A DNA stretch of 64,000 nucleotides, taken from the NCBI GenBank assembly GCA_963678705.1, contig OY783215.1, forward strand, positions 15,481,740-15,545,739, given 5' to 3'. Below, piece by piece: positions 1 to 10,642 of the stretch. Made by a program: the position numbers and the translations under genes. The DNA comes from Panorpa germanica (taxonomy: Eukaryota; Arthropoda; Insecta; Mecoptera; Panorpidae). The notes beneath the pieces were generated by a model. The model was not told the origin of the DNA. It did no database searches and saw only the letters and a list, made by a program, of their open reading frames with translations. The first letter of the stretch is position 1. Each line of letters starts with the position of its first letter.

Positions 1-174
1 AAAATTTGAAAGTTTATTTTGGTTATTATAGAATTATTATTTTATATTACAAGTTCAAGTAGCAACTAAATTAAAAATATTGTAATCCTAATCTTTTGCA
101 TTGTTAATTTATAAATTATTTTCACTTTTCGTTGCAAACCAAATACATTCGCATAATCGAATAAAAAAGGAAGC

Positions 175-211
175 TAATATTCGCGAATTCGAATATTCGT
201 TACATCCCTAG
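175..211 (-). mobile_element. Possible hAT-like terminal inverted repeat end
   Basis: Read on the minus strand, this stretch begins CTAGGGATGTAACGAATATT and continues as a partly palindromic run of TTCGAA/CGCGAA motifs. Ends of this style are common in insect hAT-related elements. No matching second end was found in the unit, so this is a solo end or decayed copy. It is present in all four units. Confidence 0.35.
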
Positions 212-304
212 TATATAGTATAAATATTTTATTATTAGGTTTTTGTTTTTTCAAGTAAAAATATATTATAAATATAGTATTATTGTAATAATATGAACGT
301 ATTA

Positions 305-556
305 CCCAGTAAACAATTTAGCAAAGTGTCCTGTTTTGTGACGTTTCTATCACTATTGCATTTCAATTATAGTTCGCATCAACTTTATCATCATGTGTAT
401 TTCCACAGGTTGAGTAATTTCGCCATTGTAGATGATGAAATAGACAATTCATATGAACGGTTCTGAGAAACTGGACTGTAAATGAACTCTTTTATCACAG
501 AGAAATCATACACATCTTCAATATGATGGTAAAGTGACTCCAAAATGTTTACTGGA
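305..556. mobile_element. CCCAGTAAACA-type MITE, unit 1
   Basis: A 252-bp element starts CCCAGTAAACA and ends TGTTTACTGGA, with a TA dinucleotide on both sides (303-304 and 557-558). It is non-coding. The same family occurs six more times downstream of the array with 2-bp target duplications, so it is a non-autonomous DNA transposon family, perhaps moved by a Tc1/mariner-like transposase (inference from the TA duplications). Confidence 0.85.
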
Positions 557-749
557 TATCACCCACATTATATAATCCATATTTATGAAAGGTGAGAAAG
601 AAACAGTCCAAAGGGCACGCGAGAGATGCTACCTCATTAAGCGCCTTGATTAGAAAGACGCCAAAGCGCAAAATCGGGTCGCCCACTGTAATTTAAATTC
701 ACGGTAGACTATTCTTAGGTAAATGTGCACATCTACTTTAAATTTATCT
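557..749. other. Unassigned non-coding stretch, unit 1
   Basis: This stretch lies between two inverted-repeat elements. It is slightly GC-richer than its surroundings (for example CAAAGGGCACGCGAGAG). No reading frame or RNA fold could be assigned. The same stretch is present in units 2-4. Confidence 0.4.
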
Positions 750-1414
750 CAGACCGTCCCTGGGTGCCAAAATGCAGACTGATGACTTGCAATTACACTT
801 CACTTATATTTAATTAAATTAAAATCAACTTTTAGGTATTTACGGAGGTACAGGGCCTATTCATAAACGATGAAAATGTCGTGAAATGTGAAGGACCGAT
901 AAAATAGTTAAAATACATGCTGTCTCAAAATTTGAGTGACCTAGGGTGTATAGTTTTCTTTATGTGATTAAAAAGAGCTCATTTTCATATGCATCAGAAC
1001 TTTTAGCTCAATTTCATCACAACAATTTTACCTTTTAACTATGAAAAAATGGTGTCACGGTTTTCAAAAACTACGTGTATAAATATTTTTTTTTAAACTA
1101 TTAGAATATTATTTGAAATATAACAACCTAGCCAAATCAAATCACCAAATCATATGTAAATTTATTATTACTTTTTCAAAATATTTAATTTAAATTTAAA
1201 TTGAATTAATATAAATTTGATATTAATTATAAGTAATTTTTTAATTATGAAACTATTATATGCATAAAAATATAATTTGAACATGCCAAAAGCCATTTTA
1301 TTGGGAATTTCATTTTCGAAGGTACAGTCCCATATTTACTCGTTCCTCATATATTTTCAATTTCGTAATTCGTATTACAGGTAGATAAACTTTTTGCATT
1401 AACGGGACGGTCTG
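750..1414. mobile_element. CAGACCGTCCC terminal-inverted-repeat element, unit 1
   Basis: CAGACCGTCCC at 750-760 is matched by its exact reverse complement GGGACGGTCTG at 1404-1414. The 665 bp between are AT-rich and non-coding. The layout fits a non-autonomous DNA transposon. No clear target duplication is visible, so the limits are tentative. Confidence 0.55.
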
Positions 1415-1638
1415 TACTTTCTAAATAAATAAAAATACCATACGAATATATACCCATATCTCAATAAAACATTTTACAAATATTTTCGCCAATTTGAGGC
1501 GGCAATATTTGTTTAAGGGATTAGTCCACTCTGACATTTTAATAAAAGCAAATTCCTTTCTGCTTAAATTTATTACTTTATTATTTTTACTAGCTTTTAT
1601 TACCTATACTAAAAGAACACCCCTGAATAGTACTTATA

Positions 1639-1804
1639 GTGCAAATTACGATAGTTCGGCGGCGCCTCATACTTACAACAAGTTGTGGGGTATAAACTGC
1701 CGATATAACTAAAAATAATAACTAAAATTAGCGTATTATAGATTTATACCGCTCTTATAACCTCTTTTAAGTATAAGTCACCGCCGAACTATCGTGATTT
1801 GGAC
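1639..1804. repeat. Small hairpin element, unit 1
   Basis: ACGATAGTTCGGCGG (1648-1662) and its exact reverse complement (1781-1795) enclose 118 bp. Imperfect pairing extends outward into GTGCAAATT/GATTTGGAC and inward into CTCATACTT/AAGTATAAG. It is likely a small MITE or a cruciform-forming hairpin. The truncated unit 4 stops exactly at its left edge. Confidence 0.6.
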
Positions 1805-2528
1805 TATATATACAATTATAACACAATACTTTTTCTTTTGCGTAAATCTGAAAAGTGCATTCTTTGAATTGGTCGCCGCGATATCTCAAGAATGCCTCAT
1901 CCGATTTTAATTAAAATTACACTATATCTTTCTCATAAATTAAGAAACGAGTAAGAATCGAGTAGGATTGTTATGGTTCGATGCCTCGTAACTTAATATT
2001 TTACCAAAAAATTGATCTTTTTTCACACAATCTTATTTCCACAATTTTTTTAAAACTTTTTGTCCCTATTCTATTTGAATGATAAAACATTTATTTACAA
2101 GATAGTTTACAATAAGTTTACAAATTTAAAAAAAAAAAATGACGATTCCTAAAGATGGTACGATGGAGATCATTGGCGAATGTCCCGGCGAACGTGTTTC
2201 ACGGAACAACTAATATATCCGTCACTTCTATTATCTTTTGATAATTTTTTATATCAATAAATTATTACAAATGTATATATTATTTAATGATAATAGAAAC
2301 ATACAGACATTTTTCAGAGCCACAGTGAGGCTAACTCCTTAAGAAACACAAAAATCAACATTTTTTTCTTAATTGAAAATGGTATTAGTTTTATAATATT
2401 AGGTATGCCAGACGGGAATATTAAAACAAGTATGGGGTGTATGTATTATATTAGTGAATACAAGAAAGACTTTCACAATACAGAAATGCAGAAATTAGTG
2501 TAGCATTGACTTTGTCTTATGTGTTCTG
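1805..2528. other. Unassigned AT-rich stretch, unit 1
   Basis: No gene was found. The stretch includes a run of 12 A residues near 2129-2140 and, at 2156-2412, the 257 bp that are absent from unit 2. It occurs in unit 2 (shortened) at about 11898-12364 and in unit 3 at about 25834-26557. Confidence 0.5.
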
Positions 2529-3045
2529 GTATTAAGTACCATTCCCACTCACTGCTTTAATTTTATTTTTTATTTTGTATTTAATTTAAATTGTTTAGCA
2601 TATGGCAATACGCTTAGTCATTCACAGTACCATTTTTAATGTAATTTATTTTTTAACTTTTCTTAATTTTTTTAGAACATTGCAAGGTCCAATGTTTTAA
2701 ATTAAAAATATAAAAGAAAAACTATATTACATAATAACCTCGAAAATGTGACAACCTGTCGAAATGCGATAGAATTTATATTTAATAAAAGTTCAATGTC
2801 AGTTTGTCAAAAATTAAGAACTAAAAACAATTTCTATTGCTAATTGTTATTGAAAATAGTAATATTAATTATTTCACCTTAAATTTTGTCCAACTGTCAA
2901 TATTTATATTACTAAAGAGGGCATAACGCATAAAACACGAATGTGACAAGGAATGCCTATTCTGAAAACCTGAAATCTGGATTAAAGTATTAGATAAAAA
3001 CGTAAATTTAATATCAAAACAGTGAGTGGGAATGAGGCTTAATAC
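2529..3045. mobile_element. GTATTAAG-type MITE, unit 1
   Basis: This 517-bp element has imperfect terminal inverted repeats. The left end GTATTAAGTACCATTCCCAC is mirrored by a right end finishing GGAATGAGGCTTAATAC. A possible 4-bp target duplication TCTG flanks it (2525-2528 and 3046-3049). It is non-coding. A related right end, GAGTGAGTAGGAATGGAGC, recurs at about 8871-8895 of the unit without a partner. Confidence 0.65.
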
Positions 3046-4189
3046 TCTGCTACTTTTATTTTCTCCAATTAATTCTAATGACATTATTGTTAATTATTAT
3101 ATTATACATTTATTGTTATTAGTGCTAAATACTTACTTTGACATGTTTCATTATTTTCTCGTAAAAAAATTGCCTTATAATTCTAACTCTAAAATCAAAT
3201 ACATTTTGAAATTAAATCGAAGGTGCTTAAGAGCATATCGTTTTTTAAAATACTATTTGCAGTTCTTTATCTAATTAGTTTCTATAATATCTGGAATCGC
3301 TTCTACAAATGTTTACCATTTACCAGTGGCTCCTAATCGGTGCTCCGCGGAATATTTGTACTGCGAAGTTATTAATTGTAATGAAAATATTGTCAAGTTA
3401 AATATTCCACATAAAATGTTTATTTAGAAAAATTAAATACTAGAAATAATCCAATACATGAGAAAAACAAATACAGTATGAGAAAAAAAAACACTTTTGA
3501 TAATTTTTTCAGTAAAAACCCAAATCTAATTAATTAAATGGAATAATTGTTTTGTTCGTTTTACAAATTGATGTTGGATACACATAGGTTTCAACCAAAT
3601 TTTAGCCTCTACTATAAGTAATAAATATTACTTTGCGAAAAAGAAATTTGAATTTTGATTGAGGAAAAGAAAAAATGTTAAAAGTTGTTGAATTGAACCT
3701 TAAATTGTGGCGCCTCTATGTCGGTCTAACCCTATACTAATCACAATATTTATTGCCTAAATATTCATTCAGGATCCTTAAACAATTTCTATGTATTACT
3801 TTACCATTATGTTGTATATTGTATGTAGTACACTGAACCTATTCATAATATACGGGTATATATGGAACACCTTAACAATTTCTAATAATCAATTTTGTTA
3901 AGCAGGTTTTATATGACAGTATTTCCTTTTTTTGATTTTATGGTTTAAAGGTTCTATTTGCATTTTAAATATTGTTGTGGATTTATTTCACATTTATGAA
4001 GCTACATAAAATATTTGTTGTAAGAAGATTTGCTTACCTAATACTTAATACGTCGGAATCTTTGATATTTTGACTTGTTTTACAAAAAAGAAAAATATTT
4101 GCATAAAAAATTAATAAAACTTAATTATTTAACAAGATCTCTACTAACTCGTGACTACCCTTGCCAAACTCAGTTTCTTATAAATTAGA
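3046..4189. other. Unassigned AT-rich stretch, unit 1
   Basis: No convincing coding frame, RNA gene or repeat was recognised. Short frames here start inside the neighbouring MITE end and have no recognisable content. The equivalents are about 12882-14026 in unit 2 and 27075-28219 in unit 3. Confidence 0.5.
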
Positions 4190-4640
4190 ATTTGGTTGTG
4201 AACTCTTTTTTTTGTGGACGATGTTTTATTTCTATATTAAAATATTGATTAATAAACGTATATTCACGTTTTTGTTTTATTACTTTTTTTTATATTTATT
4301 TACTTATTTGCCTTGACTTTCTTTCGTCATAGCCACCATCAAACATTTTTATACATCTTTTATAATTTATAATTCAATTTTACAAATTTCTAAATATTTC
4401 AATAATTCACTAATTAATTTTGAATCACTTAACAAAAATTTAGTATTAACAGGAAAAGTTTTAATAACATCTAATATATCACTATTCAATTTTGATCTTT
4501 CTAAACTATAATTTATGCATTCAAATATAATATGATCCAAAGGAACATTATATTTGTAGAACAAAGGAATATTATATTTGTTTTATTAAATATTCCAAAA
4601 TTGATGGATATATATCTATTTAAATTTTGAATTTTGTTTA
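4190..4640. mobile_element. Relic of CAATGGGC-family MITE, interrupted
   Basis: The left part (about 4190-4282: GGTTGTGAACTC, then AATAAACGTATATTCACGTT and TTTTGTTTTATTA) and the right part (4589-4640: AATATTCCAAAATTGATGG) align with the family seen at 40953-41595 and 55477-56002. The two halves are separated by a reverse-transcriptase fragment at 4283-4576. Diverged equivalents are about 14027-14477 in unit 2 and 28220-28670 in unit 3. Confidence 0.55.
4283..4576 (-). mobile_element. 5'-truncated non-LTR retrotransposon 3' end, unit 1
   Basis: A 294-bp minus-strand insertion is flanked by a perfect 12-bp target duplication TTTGTTTTATTA (4271-4282 and 4577-4588). Its 65-codon frame (4564-4367) reads PLDHIIFECINYSLERSKL and resembles the carboxy-terminal tail of non-LTR reverse transcriptases, where a (D/E)HI..EC...Y..R motif is usual. 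An AT-rich non-coding tail with a short A run at the 3' end follows. This is the classic product of incomplete target-primed reverse transcription. The family cannot be named from so short a piece. Confidence 0.65.
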
Positions 4641-4739
4641 ACTGCGTAATATTCCGGATGCATTCCAGTAGTTGATGACGTCATGAACTAAAAAGAATAT
4701 AATAAGCAATATTATACTTTCTATTAATACTTTTTATTA

Positions 4740-5099
4740 ATGGAATGGCGACAGATGAGGCAGAGAGAAGATGAGACTAAGACACAAGTGTGAAAGAGAA
4801 GTTAAGAAGAAGAGACAGGCAGATATAACAGGAAACAATGGACAAAATTTAAGAGAAAAAAAAACAATTACAACACAAGATATTAAAGGATTTGGAAGGG
4901 AGAGATACCACAATACTTAAGAGAATAAGACACAAAAAACATGAGAAGGATTCCCAGATTTAGATTGGGAAACGAGGAGAAACAGATAATGTGCAAAGAA
5001 ATGCGAGGAAAGGATGTATAGGGTGTGCGGAAAGGAGATAGAAACATTGGAGCACATACAGTTTTCATGTGAGAAAAAGGTAATAAGCAAAAAGAATAT
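4740..5099 (+). pseudogene. Decayed reverse-transcriptase tail, unit 1
   Basis: The plus strand is purine-rich and can be read, across frameshifts and stops, as a decayed tail of a non-LTR reverse transcriptase. FRLGNEEKQIMCKEMRGKDV at about 4958-5017 is followed in another frame by RVCGKEIETLEHIQFSCEK at about 5020-5077. The phrases RFRLGNE and (C..C)...E(T/S)LEH(I/L)..C are familiar from the carboxy-terminal region of insect non-LTR elements. It is a different family from the fragment at 4283-4576 and lies on the opposite strand. Equivalents are 14577-14938 and 28770-29130. Confidence 0.55.
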
Positions 5100-5338
5100 A
5101 AATAGATAAATTTATATTTATTTTTTCGTTTGGAAGGAGTGAGAATGTTTAGATTTAACAAGAATCATAATTGAATTAAGTACAATGATATGTAAATAAA
5201 TGAATTAAGACACAAGAATGTAGGTTTAAAAACGAGTTCTATTACAAATAGGTTTATAAATGGTTCTATTGTTTATCTTAACAAACCATAACTCTCAGAA
5301 AATGTTTGTTTGATGCCTTTTTTGTAGATTATAATACT

Positions 5339-6153
5339 ACTAGAGATTACCCCCTTCGCAAAGCGACGTCTTTTTAGTGTTTATGATTTGAATCCAACAA
5401 AGTCATTCGTAATTTCATTTCAAATTTTAATTCTATTTTCAAATTGATTTTTTTTAACTCATTCAATAATAAAAAAAATTTTCGTATAAATTGACTAAAA
5501 AAATATATTTTTTTTAATAATTTGACCAACTCTTTTTCAAAATTTGGAATATTTTTTTCGATTTGTAAATTAGGTATTAAAGTTAGTACATATATAAAAT
5601 TTCAACTTTCTGCCCCGTGCTTCCAAATAAAATTATTGAATTTTGAATATTTTTTTTTCATAATATATTCAAAATTCAAAATTTGAGATTTCTCTAACAT
5701 TTCCTATCGGGTCTCTTTTTCTATTTTTCAATTTCTAATTTTAAAAAAATATTAGCATTGAACACCGTAATACACATGCCAAATTTTAACTTTCTATCTT
5801 GTACGAATTAAAATACGGGGGCAATTTTTGTCGAGAGTATAAATTGTGCTCGAAAGTTGAAATTTTGTATATAGGCTAACCTTGGTAATTTATTTACGAA
5901 TCGCAGAAAAAAATCCCAAATTTTGAAAAAAAGTTGGCCAAAAAACGCATAAATTGAAAATATTTAATATTTTGTTAAAAAGAATATATTTTTTTAGTCA
6001 GTTTATATGAAAAGTTATTTTTGTTTTTATATGTAAAATTTATATAATAGAACGAGTTAAATATTTCAATTTTAAAATGGAATATAAATTTGATTTGAAA
6101 TTAAAACCACACACAAAAGACAGTCATAGTTTGCGACGGGGGTAAACTCTAGT
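5339..6153. mobile_element. 815-bp foldback element, unit 1
   Basis: The two ends (ACTAGAGATTACCCCC at the left, GGGGGTAAACTCTAGT at the right) are inverted repeats. Pairing continues through most of the element: blocks such as TTTCAACTTTC and CCAACTC on the left return as GAAAGTTGAAA and GTTGG on the right. The whole element could therefore fold into one long imperfect hairpin. It is non-coding. A related single end with ATACCCCCGTCGCAAGCG lies at 56826-56875. It fits a foldback or MITE-type DNA transposon. Confidence 0.7.
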
Positions 6154-6831
6154 TATACTGTAATACTATAGTACTCAAGTAATATTCATAGAAAAACTAT
6201 GTCATCTGAATCGTATCTGGTCATGTAAAACAGCCTTTACATTGACTTGGTCAGACATTCCAAAAACATTGCAATATTAAAGTGCTACCTGCATTGATTG
6301 CTCCCACAACAAATGAACTTGTTTTCTTTTTCTTTCATTACCTGATTAACACATATTGAAAATGTTATTTTTTATTGAAAAAAATCTGTTTCAAAAAATA
6401 TTAAAAATTTTCTTAATTTTGCTGTAAAAGAATTTATGCCTTACAAACCATCGAATTGAATCTGTTTATACGTTTTTAGTTAAAATAAAATTGGTGATAT
6501 AATTTGAATGCTTGTTATTTACATTTTTATATATTTACATTTTTACATTTTTTCATATTTACATTTTTACAGTTAAATAAGTAGCAATATTTCAATAATA
6601 ATATTCGTCATAGAAATGTTCTTAAATAATAATAGGTATATAAGTATAAGTACTTAAATATTTAAATTATTACTAAAACTAAATACATAAAAAAATATCG
6701 CTTCTCTCTATTTACATATTTACATTATATTTCATTTTTTACACTTTTAAAAATAGTTTTAATAGGTCCAATTATAAAAGTCTGTGGAACTGTGTTTTGA
6801 GGATTCCTCATAGTTGATTTAAACTGATTAA
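6154..6831. other. 3' flank of KDM4 copy 1
   Basis: This stretch lies downstream of the KDM4 stop codon in the gene's direction and probably includes its 3' untranslated region. No unambiguous AATAAA signal was found close to the stop. About 6517-6575 is a local repeat of TTTACATTTTTA-like words that varies slightly between units (near 16390-16446 and 30548-30605). Confidence 0.45.
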
Positions 6832-8376
6832 CTAATCAGATTCAAATGGTTCTTCGGGATGAGGTTCATCAACATAAAGCCCCATTTTCCAGTCTTCATA
6901 CTTCTCAGGTTGGAATCTCTTAACAAAGGTGTCCATATCTATGGTCAACATACCATTTGGACATGTGCAATGCTGCACTTTCTTACCATACTCAATCCAT
7001 CGTTCCGTTGCAAAATTTGAGGATTCTGCGCAATTGAATCCGTGATTAAATCCGGCATGATAGCCTAATGGAAACGTAATAATGATTTCCCCGGCTTCTT
7101 GGGTGATTACGTCAAACGGTATTTTATTTTCTTTTAAAACTTCCGGGCTAATTAACATTGTTTTGTGGCGTAGATAACCGGGGCAGAGTTTGCTTTCTGG
7201 AATATGTTTCCTAACTAAGTTTTCAAGTCTTCTAGCATGTTTAGGAGGAATGGCGTACCAAGTCTTCGGTGCGCCAAAATGCACATAATTTATGGAGTAT
7301 AAGTCCATATCTTCCGTATGCCATGCGAAGCTGGTTTTCCACGTGCCAAAATACAGGTACGAGTTATTAACACCGTCGATGGTATAATTGTAATCGCGAA
7401 CTACGTAATCTAACATGCTGCCTAATTTGTTAATGTTCCATGAGGAACAATGGTCATCCGTTAGACTCGCCAAAACATCAATTCCATAAATGGGAGCACC
7501 TTTTACAACATCCTCCCAATATATTCGCTCCAAGTCTTCGTGATCATGATGTAGAGGAGTTTCTTTTTCGCACGATGTCGCATTTTTCTTAAATTGCTTT
7601 AAACTCGTTTGTCTTTTTTTCGCATTTAATTGTTCATATATGCCTTTTGTTTGCGTCTCAGTAACATGCTGAGCAACTGGTGTTTTAATTTTGAACGTCG
7701 TTTCGTCCATTCTATACCCATTTTTACTTGGAACCCATTCCGGAGGCGGAATAATTTTGCAAATTCCTGCTTCATGCGCACCAACGGATTCAATGTACGA
7801 AATGAATTTGTTAAAATCTTGGAATTCGTCCCAAGTCGGTCGGAAAACTTTTATGGAGGGTACTGGGTATCCAAACTTAAAGTCTTCTCCTTCTTCTTCG
7901 TGTGTTGTTTGACACTTCGGCACTGTGTAACCGTCCTCTGTTGTTAGACACTCCGGCACTGTGTAACCGTCCTCTGTTGTTAGACACTCCGGCACTGTGT
8001 AACCGTCCTCTGTTGTTAGACACTCCGGCACTGTGTAACCGTCCTCTGTTGTTAGATACTCCGGCACTGTGTGAACGTCATCTGTTCTTAGATACTCAGG
8101 CACTGTGTAAACGTCATTTCTTCTTAGATAATCCGGCAGTGTGTGAACGTCATTTGTGGTTCCAAACAAGGGTCTGTTTTTCTGATCACCCACTATTACG
8201 TCCCGTGCTCCTTCACCACTGGTCAATGTTTTGTTCTTTATAGCTTTCTTCAACTTCTCTATGTATTCTTCAATGCTAACTGCAATTTATTTAATTATAT
8301 TAATATTACTTATCTTATATATTAGGTATTATATGTTCGTTAAATACAATAATTAAAACTTACCCGTAGAATTCAT
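6832..8376 (-). CDS. Kdm4: KDM4-type JmjN/JmjC histone lysine demethylase, copy 1
   Basis: Two coding exons give 486 residues: 8376-8364 (ATG AAT TCT ACG G, donor GTAAGT) and 8279-6832, across an 84-bp intron ending TTGCAG. JmjN is at about residues 146-190 (IKVFRPTWDEFQDF). The JmjC core keeps the residues known from human KDM4A at matching spacing: Fe(II) ligands H325, E327 and H412; 2-oxoglutarate contacts Y269, N335 and K343; zinc ligands C370, H376, C442 and C444. The family removes methyl groups from histone H3 lysines 9 and 36 in the nucleus. Activity is inferred from these residues. Residues about 49-132 are seven 12-residue repeats (TVPECLTTEDGY type), not typical of the family. There is no PHD or Tudor region; the protein ends about 30 residues after the core. 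The ATG was chosen because splicing the candidate leader exon (donor at 9673) to the exon starting at 8399 puts an in-frame TAA upstream and no other ATG. Confidence 0.92.
7897..8148 (-). repeat. 36-bp coding minisatellite, 7 repeats (copy 1)
   Basis: Seven in-frame 36-bp repeats encode a 12-residue unit running from VHTLPDYLRRND through GYTVPECLTTED to GYTVPKCQTTHE. The units nearest the start codon are the most diverged. The last few are identical in DNA, as expected for recent slippage or unequal exchange. Confidence 0.9.
8280..8363 (-). other. 84-bp intron of KDM4 copy 1
   Basis: The intron starts GTAAGTTTTAATT and ends AATTGCAG. It interrupts a valine codon (G/TT) and is conserved in all three copies (18295-18378 and 32311-32394). 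Confidence 0.85.
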
Positions 8377-8399
8377 TATGCCTTTTTGAAGTAGACTAT
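8364..8399 (-). other. Start-codon exon of KDM4 copy 1
   Basis: A 36-base exon lies between acceptor TTTTCCAG (ending at 8400) and donor GTAAGT (from 8363). It carries 23 bases of leader and the first 13 coding bases. Confidence 0.7.
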
Positions 8400-9673
8400 C
8401 TGGAAAATAAAAAAAATAAATTATTCTATAAAGTCACATGTGATTACATCTTATAATTAACTAAACCGCTTCTTGAGTTTATAATTGTTAATTTATAAAA
8501 AATATATTGAATATTATTTTTATAGCGTTTCATTTTCCTATATTAAAACAGCAATATGAGACACTAATTGGTTAATTTATATATTATGTAATAATATTTA
8601 AGTTATCTAATACTTGTATAGTCTATTATCATTTGAATATTTGCTTAAATGTTCTGATTAGCTATGTAAATTAAAGTTCGATTTAACACCGAATTAATTT
8701 TGATTGACACCACTACTCCGAATCGACTGTTTACTTCACCGACGTCTTGTGAAATCATGTGTTATGCGAACAGTAGTATACATTATTTTGTAATGATTAC
8801 TATCTTTACTTATTATAAATTATTGTATTTAATATAATTAATTTTATTTCTCTATTTTAACACTAAAACTGAGTGAGTAGGAATGGAGCTTAAATCATTG
8901 TTCACAAACTCAATTAAAATTCAAAAACTTTACTAGTCAAAAATAATAAAAAAAATTCCTATAAAAATTTAAATTATATATCTGTCTCGTTTGTTCTAAT
9001 ACAACATATACATAAGTACATCTCTTTCCTACTACCACCAAAATGGCGCCGCCAGACACCTGTTTGTAGGTATAAATATTTAACAATAAAATAATATGAG
9101 AAATTATTAGAAGTTATTCATTTAAGAATCAAATGAAATAAGTCGTTCCAAAAATATACAAATATGACAACTAATTAGGGACAGGAGTTTGTGAATGTAT
9201 AAAATAATCTACCCTCAAAAGATATTCGTTTACAATCTAATCGGACAGAAGAAATATTATAATAAATTTTTCTCTATAATATCATATTTTATAGTTTATA
9301 ATAAACAAAAATGAAATACACCTTCGCGGAGTCTCATGTACATGCATAAAACATAAGAAACATAGACCAAACACATGAAATATTGGAAATCGTTTTGAGT
9401 CAAATCATAATATAATGCGTTATGACATATATTTCAATATATAAATTTGTTTGAGAATTTAATAAATATGTTTTTTGTTTAGTTAATATATTACAAAAAA
9501 TGTCATAGCAATTAGTATTCACAAAAACATCACAGAATCGTTGCTAAAATAATTCAAAATATCACATTTAAGACAAAATTTCACATTTTCAAATATAAAA
9601 TAATAGAAAATCTAATGTTTCTTTATTTTGTATAATTTTACAAAATTCTATAATAATATCATATTAGACTTAC
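8400..9673 (-). other. Candidate leader intron of KDM4 copy 1
   Basis: This spans from a consensus donor AAAG/GTAAGT (exon end 9674) to acceptor TTTTCCAG at 8400, about 1.27 kb. No gene was found inside. It holds a solo MITE-like end at about 8871-8895 and a GC-richer patch (AAAATGGCGCCGCCAGACAC) near 9039-9058. A second possible donor, ATT/GTAAGT at 9780, lies further upstream. Confidence 0.45.
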
Positions 9674-9950
9674 CTTTCGCAAATTATATATGTTATAATT
9701 TTTAATTTCCTTGGAATTCGCCAATCACTATTTAGCACATGCACAAATTTTATAAAAATAGTTAAATGTATATAACTTACAATGTGATCAGTATGAATTA
9801 CAAAGTATAAATGATTTTTATCGTAGAAATTGTTTGCTCTTATAGTCAACGCTCTGTAGTTCAATATGAAAACTAAACAAATATAAGGGCGGGTCCAAAT
9901 ACCATGCAAATTTAGTGGAAACGCCCACTGCATATGAACCTTGATGATGC
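9674..9950 (-). promoter_or_regulatory. Candidate promoter and leader of KDM4 copy 1
   Basis: Read on the minus strand, this stretch has a GGGCG motif, the reverse complement of an octamer (ATGCAAAT at 9904-9911 on the plus strand), a CCGCCC box, and TATA-like words near 9884 and 9839. A leader sequence up to the perfect donor at 9674/9673 follows. The arrangement is what a promoter and first exon would look like, but no initiator motif is obvious and the start site is unknown. Confidence 0.4.
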
Positions 9951-10390
9951 TTTATTAATTTAAAAAGCTGATGATTTACTTAATATAATATAAAATCTAT
10001 CATTTGTGTTCTCAGTAAAGATATCATTTAAAGTAGTTTAATGTAATTAAAAATTTGGTAATTTACTTAGCTCACTGGTGTTTTTAAAAATTTGAAAGTT
10101 TATTTTGGTTATTATAGAATTATTATTTTATATTACAAGTTCAAGTAGCAACTAAATTAAAAATATTGTAATCCTAATCTTTTGCATTGTTCATTTATAA
10201 ATTATTTTCACTTTTCGTTGCAAACCAAATACATTCGCATAATCGAATAAAAAAGGAAGCTAATATTCGCGAATTCGAATATTCGTTACATCCCTATTAT
10301 ATAGTATAAATATTTTATTATTAGGTTTTTGTTTTTTCAAGTAAAAATATATTATAAATATAGTATTATTGTAATAATATGAACGTATTA

Positions 10391-10642
10391 CCCAGTAAAC
10401 AATTTAGCAAAGTGTCCTGTTTTGTGACGTTTCTATCACTATTGCATTTCAATTATAGTTCGCATCAACTTTATCATCATGTGTATTTCCACAGGTTGAG
10501 TAATTTCGCCATTGTAGATGATGAAATAGACAATTCATATGAACGGTTCTGAGAAACTGGACTGTAAATGAACTCTTTTATCACAGAGAAATCATACACA
10601 TCTTCAATATGATGGTAAAGTGACTCCAAAATGTTTACTGGA
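10391..10642. mobile_element. CCCAGTAAACA-type MITE, unit 2
   Basis: This is the unit 2 copy of the element at 305-556, with the same ends and the same flanking TA. It was amplified with the unit and is not an independent insertion. Confidence 0.85.

Larger units (their letters stand above)
1..10086. repeat. Tandem array unit 1 (KDM4 amplicon)
   Basis: The opening AAAATTTGAAAGTTTATTTT recurs at 10087, and almost the same string recurs at 24036 and 34118. The sequence after each start is collinear and nearly identical, so the units are head-to-tail copies of about 10.08 kb. Unit 1 holds a KDM4-type gene on the minus strand, several inverted-repeat elements and two reverse-transcriptase relics. 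The choice of position 1 as the unit boundary is arbitrary. The array probably extends upstream of the window, because unit 1 is already complete at base 1. Confidence 0.95.

Noticed and set aside
1494..1712. Plus-strand frame beginning MRRQYLFKGL, repeated in units 2 and 3
   Set aside because: No ATG is used, the sequence has no recognisable content, and it differs by frame-changing edits between units.
1960..2000. GGTTCGATGCC, like the T-loop of a tRNA
   Set aside because: No A-box or cloverleaf can be folded around it.
7902..8243. Plus-strand open frame of repeating LCNRPLLLDTPA (also 17776-18258 and 31933-32274)
   Set aside because: It is the antisense shadow of the 36-bp coding repeat of the KDM4 gene; any 36-bp repeat without stops gives such a frame.
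9670..9933. Minus-strand 87-codon frame upstream of KDM4 (also 33701-33964)
   Set aside because: It overlaps the candidate promoter and leader and crosses the splice donor; joined to the next exon it stops at once (AGA TAG), so it is more likely untranslated leader.
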